64,000 nucleotides of DNA from an uncultured Prevotellaceae bacterium (GCA_902763615.1 CACWSX010000004.1:1-64000), one strand, 5' to 3'. Shown: positions 18,675 through 27,708, numbered from the stretch's first letter. The notes: a model not told the origin generated them from the sequence alone. Program-made: numbers and translations.

Positions 18675-19145
18675 TTATTCGGGTACATTAATTATATATG
18701 GTGGTTGGTCAGAGACGTGTAGCACACTGTCCTTGTTATTTTTCAGTGCATCGAGCACATGACTCTCACGACATTTCTCTGTCAGGGTGCTGTTGCTCGA
18801 CAGGGCCTTATACTTGGCATCCAGTAGTTCCTTTTCCATCTTGTCGATGGCAATCATGTCCTGTTGGCATTGGTATCTGAAAGCGACATAGACGATGGCG
18901 AATACCACGATCAGCACGATGATGCCGATATGATGGCGTACCATCTGAGCTGTTAGGAAGTCGCCACCGAGGATGGTGCGCAAGGTCATGGTCGACGAGA
19001 ATTTGGGATCTTCCTCCTTCGCGTTCTCCTTGATCTTCTGCAGTGTTTTCTTCGTCTGCTCCTTGATGCTTTCTACCTCGGTAGTAACTTTCTCTTCTTC
19101 CACCAAGTCCTCGATCTCTAATTGTATGTCGTCTTCCTTTGCCAT
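18675..19145 (-). CDS. ftsL: FtsL-like division protein
   Basis: 156 residues: an acidic, coiled cytoplasmic N terminus of about 95 residues, one membrane helix (HHIGIIVLIVVFAIVYVAF), and a short periplasmic coiled region. This topology and the position between rsmH and ftsI identify the FtsL of Bacteroidota, although sequence identity to E. coli FtsL is not visible. It would pair with an FtsB-type protein encoded elsewhere and with FtsQ. The gap to rsmH is 1 bp. Confidence 0.85.
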   Translation of the reverse strand: MAKEDDIQLEIEDLVEEEKVTTEVESIKEQTKKTLQKIKENAKEEDPKFSSTMTLRTILGGDFLTAQMVRHHIGIIVLIVVFAIVYVAFRYQCQQDMIAIDKMEKELLDAKYKALSSNSTLTEKCRESHVLDALKNNKDSVLHVSDQPPYIINVPE

Positions 19146-19146
19146 C

Positions 19147-20058
19147 TTAAATCTTTTCTGCTATTCTCAGTTTTGCACTTCTGCTACGAGGATTGCGCGC
19201 CTGTTCGTCTGCATCAGGTACAATCACCTTGCCAACGGGTTTGAGGGGGGCTTCTGTCCGTCCGAAGAAATCTTGCGTAATCTTCCCTTCCGTATTGCCG
19301 GCCTTCATCATGTTCTTTACAAGGCGGTCCTCTAGTGAGTGGTAGGTGATGACGCTCAACCGCCCGCCTTTGCAGAGTAGTTCTTTGCTACCATTCAACA
19401 TTTCCTTGAGAGCTTCCATCTCATGGTTTACCTCGATGCGTAGGGCCTGAAATAACTTGGCCATCTCTTTTTTCTCGCGCTCTCTGGGAAACAGTTTCTC
19501 TGCTATCTGCAACAGATCGCCTGTGGAGGCGATACGTTTCGTTTGTCTAGCCTCGACAATTGTGGTGGCGAGCTTTCTCGCATTCTTCAATTCCCCATAG
19601 AGGTAAAAAATGTCTGCCAATTGCTCCTCGCTGTAGTCGTTTGCGATGTCGGCAGCGGCCTTTCCTGCCTGCTTGTTCATGCGCATGTCGAGTGGTGCGT
19701 CGAAACGGAAGGAGAATCCGCGGCTCTCATCGTCTAAGTGATGACTCGAGACCCCGAGGTCGGCCAGCAGACCGTCAATCTTCTCCACGTCATAGTAGCG
19801 CATCCAGTTCTTGATATATCTAAAGTTGCTTCTTACGAAGGTAAATCTATCATCATCGACGATATTTTTCTCCGCATCGGCATCCTGGTCGAAACTGAAG
19901 AGATGACCTTTCTTACCTAACCGGCTGAGGATTTCCCTACTGTGTCCTCCACCTCCGAATGTTACATCTATATAAACACCGTCGGGCTTGATTTCAAGCC
20001 CGTCGACGCTCTCCCTAAGGAGTACTGGAATGTGATATGTCGTGGAGGTATTTAACAT
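19147..20058 (-). CDS. rsmH: 16S rRNA (cytosine-N4) methyltransferase
   Basis: 303 residues. SAM-dependent methyltransferase that modifies C1402 (N4) of 16S rRNA. It starts YHIPVLLRESVDGL, with DVTFGGGGHSREIL as the SAM-binding loop, LLADLGVSSHHLDD, RGFSFRFDAPLDMRM, and ISYHSLEDR-like VITYHSLEDRLVKN near the C terminus. All are hallmarks of RsmH (MraW). It overlaps mraZ by 7 bp, as usual at the head of dcw clusters. Confidence 0.97.
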   Translation of the reverse strand: MLNTSTTYHIPVLLRESVDGLEIKPDGVYIDVTFGGGGHSREILSRLGKKGHLFSFDQDADAEKNIVDDDRFTFVRSNFRYIKNWMRYYDVEKIDGLLADLGVSSHHLDDESRGFSFRFDAPLDMRMNKQAGKAAADIANDYSEEQLADIFYLYGELKNARKLATTIVEARQTKRIASTGDLLQIAEKLFPREREKKEMAKLFQALRIEVNHEMEALKEMLNGSKELLCKGGRLSVITYHSLEDRLVKNMMKAGNTEGKITQDFFGRTEAPLKPVGKVIVPDADEQARNPRSRSAKLRIAEKI

Positions 20059-20510
20059 ATGGCGTCGTCGGTATTCATGATATCTTCAAATTCTTTTCCA
20101 AAGTCCTCGTCGCTTTTGAGAATTTGTTTCAGATGCTGTGGTGACCAAATCTCAATGGTGTTGTCCATCCCGATGAATTGTACATCCTGGTCTATCTCTG
20201 CTACTTTTTGTAGTCGTTTGGATATAAGGAAACGCCCGTTGCCGTCAAGTGAAATGGCTTCCGCTTCCGAGATGAACTGGCGGAGCATCTGTTGATGCGA
20301 CGGTTTCCACGGTTTGAGTTGTGCCTTAAGCATGTCCACTTTCTCATTCCATACGCTTTCAGGGTAGAGCACCAGACATTTCTGGTAGATGTCCTTCCTC
20401 AGCACCAGTTGTTCCTCGCCTGATGCCTGGAGCACCTTGCGGAAAACAGAGGGCAGGAAGACTCTCCCTTTTACGTCTGTCTTGGCTTCTATATTACCTA
20501 AAAAACGCAT
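20052..20510 (-). CDS. mraZ: MraZ, transcriptional repressor of the dcw cluster
   Basis: 152 residues with two SpoVT-AbrB-like swapped-hairpin repeats; FLGNIEAKTDVKGRVFLPS at the start and SLDNGRF-type ISLDGNGRFLIS in the second repeat. MraZ in E. coli and Mycoplasma binds repeated TGGGN boxes in front of its own operon. Three such boxes are found 47-71 bp upstream of this gene (20557-20581), so autoregulation is likely. First gene of a 13-gene minus-strand unit. Confidence 0.96.
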   Translation of the reverse strand: MRFLGNIEAKTDVKGRVFLPSVFRKVLQASGEEQLVLRKDIYQKCLVLYPESVWNEKVDMLKAQLKPWKPSHQQMLRQFISEAEAISLDGNGRFLISKRLQKVAEIDQDVQFIGMDNTIEIWSPQHLKQILKSDEDFGKEFEDIMNTDDAIC

Positions 20511-20538
20511 ATGTTCATCTTATTAATAGTTGTGGGTA

Positions 20539-20546
20539 CAAAATTA
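20539..20546 (-). promoter_or_regulatory. -7 box of the dcw operon promoter
   Basis: The minus strand reads TAATTTTG, a match to TAnnTTTG, about 28 bp before the mraZ ATG. A TTTG lies 23 bp further upstream inside the MraZ-type operator, slightly beyond the usual spacing. Confidence 0.6.
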
Positions 20547-20556
20547 TACATTTTTC

Positions 20557-20581
20557 CCCCACTTTTCTCCAAATCACCCCA
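20557..20581 (-). promoter_or_regulatory. MraZ-type operator: three boxes at 10-bp spacing
   Basis: On the minus strand: TGGGG, 5 bp, TGGAG, 5 bp, TGGGG (+ strand positions 20577-20581, 20567-20571, 20557-20561). MraZ is known to bind direct TGGGN repeats separated by 5 bp. The boxes cover the -33 region just upstream of the -7 box, so binding would block polymerase. Confidence 0.75.
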
Positions 20582-20677
20582 CTTTTTTTTAATTTTAACT
20601 TTCTTTTATAAAATTCGATAGTTCGGAAATAGCAAAATAGAGTTAAATGCATTTTAAAAGAAAGTTTTTTTTCGAAT

Positions 20678-20711
20678 TTTGCTCATTTTTGAAAGATTTG
20701 TGCTATTTTTG
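20678..20711 (+). promoter_or_regulatory. Putative promoter of the glsA-lpxH run
   Basis: TTTG at 20678-20681 and TATTTTTG at 20704-20711, with 22 bp between them. This is slightly long but otherwise a good Bacteroidota promoter, 35 bp before the ATG at 20747. Confidence 0.5.
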
Positions 20712-20746
20712 CACCTTGTTAGAAGAAATGAGAGAAAACAACCAAA

Positions 20747-21559
20747 ATGGAGAAAACGATTGATATCGATAAAATCCTGAAAGGTAAGTTGGGCGCGAAG
20801 GCAAAATTCGTACCTTTATTCATTGTCAATTGGCTTAAGCGTGTGGCGCACGAAGACCAGGTCAACGCTTTCCTTTGGGAGAGTCGCGACAAGGTGGGTG
20901 TTGAGTGGCTTGAGGAGTGTGTGCGTTATCTTGACATGACCTTGGAAATTGTGGGAAAGGAGAACCTGCCCGATCCAAATGATGGTCGGTTCTACACCTT
21001 CGTGAGCAATCACCCGTTGGGTGGAGAAGACGGTGTGGCACTTGGCGCCATTATCGGCCGTCATTACGATGGCCGTTTCCGCTATCTGGTTAATGACCTG
21101 CTGATGAACCTTCCAGGTTTGGCACCCGTCTGTATCCCGATAAACAAGACTGGCAATCAGAGCCGCAACTTCCCTGCGATGGTTGAAGCGGGCTTTCAGA
21201 GCGACAACCATATGCTGATGTTTCCCGCTGGTCTCTGTTCGCGCAAGCACAACGGCGAAATCCGTGATATCCCTTGGTCGAAAACCTTCATTTCCAAGAG
21301 TGTGCAATATCAGCGCGATGTCGTCCCCATTCATTTTGGTGGCCAGAACTCCAACTTCTTCTATCGTCTGGCCAACTTCTCAGACAAGTGTCTGCCGTTC
21401 AACCTGGCGATGCTGTTTCTGGTTGACGAGATGTACAAGAATGTGCATAAGACCTTCCGCATAGCGATAGGCAAGCCTATCCCTTGGCAGACGTTCGACA
21501 AGAGCAAAAAGCCAATAGAGTGGGCGCAGTTCGTCAAGGACCAAGTCTATACCTTCTGA
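20747..21559 (+). CDS. glsA: O-acyltransferase of amino-acid lipid synthesis (GlsA-like)
   Basis: 270 residues of the PlsC-type acyltransferase superfamily. VSNHPLGGEDGVAL holds an NHxxxxxD-type catalytic motif (family NHxxxxD), and MFPAGLCSR is the glycerol-phosphate-type (EGT-like) block. It lies directly before a GNAT-type N-acyltransferase. In Bacteroides thetaiotaomicron the pair glsB/glsA makes glycine lipids: GlsB N-acylates the amino acid and GlsA adds the second acyl chain to the hydroxyl of the first. Order and family fit this, but ornithine lipid synthesis (OlsA-like) cannot be excluded. The substrate is inferred from context. Confidence 0.75.
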   Translation: MEKTIDIDKILKGKLGAKAKFVPLFIVNWLKRVAHEDQVNAFLWESRDKVGVEWLEECVRYLDMTLEIVGKENLPDPNDGRFYTFVSNHPLGGEDGVALGAIIGRHYDGRFRYLVNDLLMNLPGLAPVCIPINKTGNQSRNFPAMVEAGFQSDNHMLMFPAGLCSRKHNGEIRDIPWSKTFISKSVQYQRDVVPIHFGGQNSNFFYRLANFSDKCLPFNLAMLFLVDEMYKNVHKTFRIAIGKPIPWQTFDKSKKPIEWAQFVKDQVYTF

Positions 21560-21592
21560 TAAATCACCCGAACCCTAAAAACCCCAATAATA

Positions 21593-22582
21593 ATGGAACA
21601 AGAGATTATCCAACCCATTGCCAAGGAAATTCTTAAAAGCGAACTGACGCGCGATCGTCAGCTTCGTATGACCAACAAGAGTCACAATGAGATCTATGTT
21701 GTGACGGCTCACAATGCGCCTAATGTGATGAAAGAGATTGGACGCCTGCGTGAGATAGCTTTTCGAGAGGCGGGTGGAGGCACTGGTAAATCGATGGATA
21801 TCGATGAATTCGATACCTGTGAAAATTGCTACAAGCAATTGATTGTATGGAATCCGGAGGCTGAGGAGATTATTGGAGGTTACCGCTATCTGGAAGGTAC
21901 AGCATGGGAGATGGACGACAAAGGTCAACCCATCCTCGCTACCAGCCACATGTTTCATTTCTCCGAAAAGTTTCTCAAAGATTATATGCCTTATACTATC
22001 GAGTTGGGGCGTTCGTTTGTGTCCCTACCATATCAATCGTCGCGTATGGGTGCGAAGAGTCTCTTTGCCTTGGATAATCTTTGGGATGGGCTGGGTGCGC
22101 TTACCGTCATCAAGCCTAACGTGAAGTATTTTTTCGGCAAGATGACCATGTATCCCTCGTATATCCGTAAAGGTCGTGATATGATTCTCTATTTTCTTAA
22201 GAAGCATTTCGATGACAAGGAACATTTGATTATCCCTATGAAACCGCTGAAAATCGAAGAGGACCCTAACGAATTGGAGAAGATTTTCTCCGAGTCGAGC
22301 TTTAAAGACGACTACCGCATTCTCAACCGAGAGATTCGTAAACTAGGCTACAACATTCCGCCCTTGGTGAATGCCTATATGAGTCTGTCGCCCACTATGA
22401 AGTTGTTTGGCACTGCTATTAACTACGGATTTGGCGATGTCGAGGAAACGGGTATTTTGATTGCCGTCGATGAAATCCTCGCTGAGAAGCGTGTGCGTCA
22501 TATCGATTCTTTCCTCAAGGATCATCCTGAGGCTCTGAAAATTACCAGTGGCGCCAACAAGGTCATTTACAAGGAAAAATAA
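21593..22582 (+). CDS. glsB: N-acyltransferase of amino-acid lipid synthesis (GlsB/OlsB-like GNAT)
   Basis: 329 residues. The central part has the GNAT/hemolysin-type acyltransferase features: IGRLREIAFREAGGGTG, IGGYRYLEG, ELGRSFVSLPYQ and LDNLWDGLGA. OlsB/GlsB enzymes move a 3-hydroxy fatty acid from acyl-ACP to the amino group of ornithine or glycine. It starts 33 bp after the O-acyltransferase gene. Its stop overlaps the start of the next gene (TAATG at 22580-22584), so translation of that gene may be coupled. Confidence 0.78.
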   Translation: MEQEIIQPIAKEILKSELTRDRQLRMTNKSHNEIYVVTAHNAPNVMKEIGRLREIAFREAGGGTGKSMDIDEFDTCENCYKQLIVWNPEAEEIIGGYRYLEGTAWEMDDKGQPILATSHMFHFSEKFLKDYMPYTIELGRSFVSLPYQSSRMGAKSLFALDNLWDGLGALTVIKPNVKYFFGKMTMYPSYIRKGRDMILYFLKKHFDDKEHLIIPMKPLKIEEDPNELEKIFSESSFKDDYRILNREIRKLGYNIPPLVNAYMSLSPTMKLFGTAINYGFGDVEETGILIAVDEILAEKRVRHIDSFLKDHPEALKITSGANKVIYKEK

Positions 22583-24855
22583 TGAGGGCGATCGGCTATC
22601 TGTTTGCACTGACCTTTCTCAGTGTCAATGCACAGGTATCCACGTCTGTGCCACATGCGATTGCTGAGAAGCTCGATGCGCATCATCTTTATCTCGATGC
22701 TCGCCTCGACAAGATGGCATTTCACCCTTTCGCTTATTCTGACTTTCGTGAGGCAGCGGCCCAATTTGGCGACAGCTGTACACTCTATATCGCGCCCGGT
22801 GTCTATTGGGTGGATGATCCTGACCATCCTGAGGTGGTAACTGGACAGGATGGCCGCGAGCCGTTCGGGATGGTGATTCGTGCAAAAAAACTCCATTTCA
22901 TCGGACTTTCTACCGATGCCCGTCAGACGGTCTTGGCTTCACAGCGAGGCCAGACGCAAGGAGCTGTAGGCAATTTCACCATGTTTGATTTTTGGTGCGA
23001 TTCCCTTACTGTTGAAAACCTTACGATGGGTAATTACTGTAATGTCGACCTCGACTATTCTTGGAATCCTTCTCTCTCACGTAAGAAGCGGAGCGATGCC
23101 ATTACCCAGGCGCATGTGGGATATGTGCATGGAAAATCATTGAAGGCTAGGAATGTGCGTTTCATCAGTCGCCTGAACCTCAATCCGCTGAGTGGCGCTC
23201 AGAAGTCCTATTATGAAAATTGTCATTTCGAATGTACAGACGATGCCCTGAACGGCTCCGCCCTTTACAAACATTGCACCTTCGATCTCTATGGTCAGAA
23301 ACCCTTCTGGAGTACCTTCGGACGTGGCCCGCTGTTCATCGACTGCGACTTCTATGTAAAGGGCAACAATCGCGAGATGTATTTCTGCAAACAGGGTGGT
23401 CCTGTCACGCTCATCGATTGTCGCTATCATGCGCCATCGGATAGCATCTATATCGGTTGGACTGCTTATCCCCAGTCTTGGCTCCGTTGCTATCAGAAAA
23501 ACTTTACGCTGAATGGCAAACCCTATCTCATTGGTAGTCGCCAGCTTGAGAATACCCTACAACCAGACTATATCGGCTGGATAAAAGACGAATTAATTGT
23601 GGCTCCCTTCTTAGGGATTAGCCAGCATGAGGCTACGTTGCTCACAGGTCGCGATACCTTGCGCCTGTCATGCTCAGAGCACACTGAGACCGTTCATTGG
23701 GTTCCCTCGTATGCCCCAACGCTTGGCTATTTGGGCTATGCCATCCTTCAGCAAGACGACAAGGGTAACTGCACTGTCATCCCTGCCAACTATACCGATG
23801 AAATCGCTGATTTTTGCATCATTGCTGCGACTCGAGACGGTCGTCAGGCTGCTTGTCGTGTCATCGTCAAACCCTCGCAGTTGCCACCGCCTACTGTCAT
23901 CAAACCACGTATCCAACTGATAAAAGATCGTGCGGTTCTGACTTATTTCCTGGATACGAAGGAAGAGAATGACGACTCCCGTATAACTTGGTATCGCGAT
24001 GACATTCCTGTGGCTACGACTCATGGTCATCCAACTGGCGTCTATATGCTTCAGGAGGCCGACAAGGGACATCTGCTGAAGGCTGTGCTGGAGCCCAAGC
24101 AGAAGCGCAGCGACTATGGGGAGCCTATGACTTTCCAGATAAAGGTAAAGAATGCGCCTAAGCAGGAGCGTCTTGATACGGACTTCTCTCAGTTCTATTG
24201 CGACTGGCAGCCTGTTATTGCTGAGGGGCTTTGGACGGTCGATGGTTTCAAGCCTGCTGATACTGCAGAATACCCTTGGTCTTTCGATCGCAACAAGCCC
24301 ATGTGGGAATATGGCGAGGGTTTCAACGGCGCTGTGGGCAAAGGCTTACTGCAGGCCCAGCGTGGGGCCCGATTGATGTATACCCCTGCTGAAGTCCAAT
24401 ATGGCGATATGTCGCTGATTTTGAATGTCGATCCTACCAAGACTGCAGGCCAAGGCTTTGGCTCCGCTACTGGTCAGTATATGGACGTATGCCTGAAGTT
24501 CGACACCAAGACCCTTTCAGGCTATGGTCTCCGCATCATTCGTACCACCAAACATGCAAAGGCAGTTGATTTCTACCTCGTGGAATACGACCACGGACAG
24601 ACCAAAGTCCTCACCGAACCTGTTTCTGCCACTTGCTATCGTACGGGCTGTACCATTTCGCTGAAGACAGAAAAGGGTCGCCTGATAGCCCATGTTGAGA
24701 CGACGACACCTAAGCCTGAGGACAGTTCGCTGCCCCACGTTGTCGATCTCTCTGCGCCGATGAAATCGAACTTTTTTGGAGGAATTGCCATCCAGCATAC
24801 AGGCTCCTGTGGCGAGAGCACCACCATGCTCCATCGCCTCCAAGTCAACTGGTAA
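22582..24855 (+). CDS. Secreted parallel beta-helix protein (pectin lyase/pectinesterase-like fold)
   Basis: 757 residues with an N-terminal signal peptide (about 1-17, ending NAQ). The first 330 residues look like a right-handed beta-helix of the pectin lyase fold: FREAAAQFGDSCTLYIAPG, GLSTDARQTVLAS, FEVENLT-like SLTVENLTMGNY, and FECTDDALNG. The rest contains Ig-like strands and, from about 540, a lectin-like beta-sandwich. The carbohydrate-active family cannot be assigned by eye. Plausible roles are pectin methylesterase-like or lyase-like activity, or binding. Its ATG overlaps the glsB stop, which is odd for a secreted polysaccharide enzyme next to lipid genes. Confidence 0.6.
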   Translation: MRAIGYLFALTFLSVNAQVSTSVPHAIAEKLDAHHLYLDARLDKMAFHPFAYSDFREAAAQFGDSCTLYIAPGVYWVDDPDHPEVVTGQDGREPFGMVIRAKKLHFIGLSTDARQTVLASQRGQTQGAVGNFTMFDFWCDSLTVENLTMGNYCNVDLDYSWNPSLSRKKRSDAITQAHVGYVHGKSLKARNVRFISRLNLNPLSGAQKSYYENCHFECTDDALNGSALYKHCTFDLYGQKPFWSTFGRGPLFIDCDFYVKGNNREMYFCKQGGPVTLIDCRYHAPSDSIYIGWTAYPQSWLRCYQKNFTLNGKPYLIGSRQLENTLQPDYIGWIKDELIVAPFLGISQHEATLLTGRDTLRLSCSEHTETVHWVPSYAPTLGYLGYAILQQDDKGNCTVIPANYTDEIADFCIIAATRDGRQAACRVIVKPSQLPPPTVIKPRIQLIKDRAVLTYFLDTKEENDDSRITWYRDDIPVATTHGHPTGVYMLQEADKGHLLKAVLEPKQKRSDYGEPMTFQIKVKNAPKQERLDTDFSQFYCDWQPVIAEGLWTVDGFKPADTAEYPWSFDRNKPMWEYGEGFNGAVGKGLLQAQRGARLMYTPAEVQYGDMSLILNVDPTKTAGQGFGSATGQYMDVCLKFDTKTLSGYGLRIIRTTKHAKAVDFYLVEYDHGQTKVLTEPVSATCYRTGCTISLKTEKGRLIAHVETTTPKPEDSSLPHVVDLSAPMKSNFFGGIAIQHTGSCGESTTMLHRLQVNW

Positions 24856-24918
24856 CCATAGTGGCATTTAATTCTCACATTCTCTAATTCTTGATAAATA
24901 ATATAATACAATAACATC

Positions 24919-25239
24919 ATGACACAACAAGAAAGAACTCAGATTGAAGAACGGATTGTGGATGTGTTGAAGACCGTCTACGACCCCGAAATTCCCGTGG
25001 ATATCTACAACCTTGGGATGATTTACAAAATCGATGTGCAGGACGACTATACCGTCGAGATGGATATGACCTTCACGGCCCCCAACTGTCCTGCTGCCGA
25101 ATTCATCCTGGAGGATGTCCGTACCAAGGTGGAGAGTGTCGAGGGCGTCAAAGGCGCCAACGTCAATCTCGTCTTCGAACCCGCATGGGACCAGAACATG
25201 ATGAGTGAAGAAGCACGTGTCGAACTTGGCTTCGACTAA
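24919..25239 (+). CDS. DUF59/MIP18 family Fe-S cluster assembly factor (SufT/PaaD-like)
   Basis: 106 residues. The motifs VYDPEIPVDIYNLGMIY and TFTAPNCPAAEFI are diagnostic of the DUF59 (MIP18) family; the Cys in TAPNCP is the conserved functional residue. Members help mature Fe-S proteins. No suf genes are adjacent here. It may serve the many 4Fe-4S proteins of the cell, including those encoded at 46.8-49.7 kb in this window. It is 63 bp after the beta-helix gene and 24 bp before lpxH. Confidence 0.88.
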   Translation: MTQQERTQIEERIVDVLKTVYDPEIPVDIYNLGMIYKIDVQDDYTVEMDMTFTAPNCPAAEFILEDVRTKVESVEGVKGANVNLVFEPAWDQNMMSEEARVELGFD

Positions 25240-25263
25240 TTAGACATTATTATTATCATTACA

Positions 25264-26028
25264 ATGAAGCCGATTTATTTTCTCTCCGATGCCCATCTTG
25301 GGTCACTGGCTGTTCCTCATCAGCGTATGCAGGAGCGCCGACTTGTTCGTTTTCTCGACTCTATTAAGGAGAAAGCCGCTGCCGTCTATCTCTTAGGCGA
25401 CATGTTCGACTTCTGGTACGAATATAAATATGTGGTGCCCAAGGGCTTCACCCGTTTCCTTGGCAAAATCTCCGAATTAGCTGATATGGGTGTCGAAGTG
25501 CATTACTTCACAGGCAACCACGACATATGGGCCTATGGTTATCTGGAAAAGGAGTGTGGTGTCATCCTCCACAAGAAGCCTGAGACCACTGAACTTTATG
25601 GTAAGATTTTCTTCCTGGCGCATGGTGACGGTCTGGGTGATCCTAACAAGAGCTTCAAACTCATCAAGAGTATCTTCCACAACCGCGCCTGTCAATGGGC
25701 CTTCTCTGCCCTTCATCCGCGCTGGGGCATGTGGTTTGGACTCAACTGGGCCAAGCACAGCCGCATGAAGCGTCCTGATAACGAGGAACCGCCCTATATG
25801 GGTGAAAACCGCGAGCATCTCGTGCTTTTCACTAAGAAATACATCCAGTACCACTCCAACGTCGACTATTTCATCTACGGACATCGTCACATCGAGGTTG
25901 ACCTCCAGCTCACTAAAAAGGCGCGCATGATTATCCTCGGCGACTGGATTACCCATTTCTCCTACATCGTTTGGGATGGCGAACACCTCCTCATGTCGCA
26001 ATACATCGAGGGTGAAAGTCAACTCTAA
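25264..26028 (+). CDS. lpxH: UDP-2,3-diacylglucosamine diphosphatase
   Basis: 254 residues, calcineurin-like metallophosphoesterase. All metal motifs are present in order: SDAHLG (residues 7-12), GDMFDFWYEYK (about 44-54), GNHD (about 85-88), AHGDGLG, and GHRH near the C terminus. LpxH cleaves UDP-2,3-diacyl-GlcN to lipid X and UMP in lipid A synthesis at the inner membrane. The FWYEY signature separates it from other phosphoesterases. It ends 20 bp from the convergent M64 gene. Confidence 0.92.
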   Translation: MKPIYFLSDAHLGSLAVPHQRMQERRLVRFLDSIKEKAAAVYLLGDMFDFWYEYKYVVPKGFTRFLGKISELADMGVEVHYFTGNHDIWAYGYLEKECGVILHKKPETTELYGKIFFLAHGDGLGDPNKSFKLIKSIFHNRACQWAFSALHPRWGMWFGLNWAKHSRMKRPDNEEPPYMGENREHLVLFTKKYIQYHSNVDYFIYGHRHIEVDLQLTKKARMIILGDWITHFSYIVWDGEHLLMSQYIEGESQL

Positions 26029-26043
26029 TTAGAGCGGTTTTTT
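26023..26043 (+). terminator. Weak candidate terminator after lpxH
   Basis: CTCTAATTAGAG (26023-26034) is self-complementary and is followed by six T residues at 26038-26043. The stem is only 4 bp with an AATT loop, so function is uncertain. Confidence 0.3.
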
Positions 26044-26048
26044 GTCTG

Positions 26049-27704
26049 TTATCGCCAGATGATCTTTGGCGGAGTGGGAAGCCATGGTGTATCCCATCCT
26101 ATCTGTCGCGTCCTTGCCTTATAGCTCCATTTCTCAGGCTTATGTTGGGAGTCGAACGCCACAAACTCCTCGTAGCTTGGGTGCTGGCCAAGTCCAAGTT
26201 CCATTACCTTATTATATATAGCTCTACGACTGGGCGCATTAAATGGTGAATCGTTCTGGTTCATCATACTGCCCTCCGAAGGACGATAGACGCCCTTGAA
26301 AAAGGTATAGCCACCTTCATAGGTACCGATCTTCTCGTTGGCGAATTCATTATCGAAAATGAACTTACTCCAGAGCACCTTCGTGGAGTCTTTTTCTGAA
26401 TCCACATTTAAATACCACGACCATTGCTTGTGTAACTGCTGTAATAGTTTGATGTCTTTTTCTGTGGCAGAGCCTTCTATGGAACGCACATACTCATCAG
26501 CCAGCTTTGCAAAGCCATGTCCGATAGCTTCATGCGTCAACACCTGACGGAATTTCTCACTCTTCAGACTGTCGATCACAGGACACAGGGCAATGGAGTA
26601 ATCGTAATCATTTTTCTTGGTATCTCTTATCATATAAGTTACGCCCTTGTTCAGGTTGGAATTCAGGATTACCACTGCCAATGAATGAATGGAATCAATG
26701 TTCTCCACCTTTTTCACATAGTTCATCACACGATCTGCATTTACCGTGATGCCTGTGGTCTGACGGTCGGGAATTGTTCCGAGGGCTGTAAAATCATCGC
26801 CATAAAACTGGTTGCGAGGTGATACAGCTGTCACTTGATAGACATTGAAATAATCGCGCAGCGACTTAATGGGTTCCTCGCTGAAGAGATTCTCCATCGC
26901 CTGCTTCATCGTATGGGCATATAGACTGTCCGAGATATCTTCATCCACGAAGCCGTCGCCCATCAGTACGATGGGTATACCCTTGCCTTCCGTCGCCTTG
27001 TTCAGCAGTTCCACTTTGCCGTCCTGCGAATAGTCGTGGGATTGATAGTCATTGGTTCTCCCTTCCTGATATATAAATAATGTGTCGAGTCCGAGCATGT
27101 TACCCTTGTTGTCCTTCGTGGTCAGGAAGAAAGCACCTTCACGTGGATTCGGCGAATTGTTGTAAGCGACATGAAGGGGGTAGATAGACCCCTCATACTC
27201 TGTCCTTGTACGAGTCTTGTCACCCACGGTTATCCAATCTTCAAGACCAGCAGTAGAGTAGACAAACAACTGATCCTTTTCTAGATTTGTATAGAAATGA
27301 ATACCTATGGTCGTCTCCTGATTAACTATGTTCAGCACATCGTTGGTAGAAAAATAGGCATATTCGTCGCGCTGCTTGATGTTCACAGTCTTTGTCTTGC
27401 CACCTGCCTCAATGTTCATGACAGCTGTGCGAGGCTTTTTCGTTCGGTTCGTTGAGGTAGAGGCTATGGTAATCACGTTCTCACCCGCCTTACCACTCTT
27501 GGGTGAGAAAGTCAGCCAATTGGCCAGACATGTGGCCTTCCACGAATCTTCCGACCTGAACTTAATCTCAGCGGTTTGGTTCGTTACCGAATAGAGTACC
27601 GCTGTATTTGAGGTCGATAATGTAATTACGTCCTCCTCCTTTTCGCAACTTACCAAAAGGAGCATCGCGGAAACACATATCAGCTGTAGGAACCTGCTTG
27701 TCAT
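26049..27704 (-). CDS. BACON-domain lipoprotein peptidase, M64 (IgA peptidase-like) family
   Basis: 551 residues. A lipoprotein signal ends in LLLVSC (Cys20), so it is probably anchored to the outer membrane. Residues about 25-115 form a BACON domain (SWKATCLANWLTFSPKSG; VNIKQRDEY). The C-terminal two thirds match peptidase M64: MGDGFVDEDI, then the zinc site HEAIGHGFAKLADEY (HExxH around residue 393). The prototype is a Clostridium ramosum IgA peptidase; most Bacteroidota members have no known substrate, so IgA cleavage is not claimed. It is 4 bp downstream of the sugar kinase, in an apparent two-gene operon. Confidence 0.87.
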   Translation of the reverse strand: MTSRFLQLICVSAMLLLVSCEKEEDVITLSTSNTAVLYSVTNQTAEIKFRSEDSWKATCLANWLTFSPKSGKAGENVITIASTSTNRTKKPRTAVMNIEAGGKTKTVNIKQRDEYAYFSTNDVLNIVNQETTIGIHFYTNLEKDQLFVYSTAGLEDWITVGDKTRTRTEYEGSIYPLHVAYNNSPNPREGAFFLTTKDNKGNMLGLDTLFIYQEGRTNDYQSHDYSQDGKVELLNKATEGKGIPIVLMGDGFVDEDISDSLYAHTMKQAMENLFSEEPIKSLRDYFNVYQVTAVSPRNQFYGDDFTALGTIPDRQTTGITVNADRVMNYVKKVENIDSIHSLAVVILNSNLNKGVTYMIRDTKKNDYDYSIALCPVIDSLKSEKFRQVLTHEAIGHGFAKLADEYVRSIEGSATEKDIKLLQQLHKQWSWYLNVDSEKDSTKVLWSKFIFDNEFANEKIGTYEGGYTFFKGVYRPSEGSMMNQNDSPFNAPSRRAIYNKVMELGLGQHPSYEEFVAFDSQHKPEKWSYKARTRQIGWDTPWLPTPPKIIWR

Positions 27705-27708
27705 CCGC

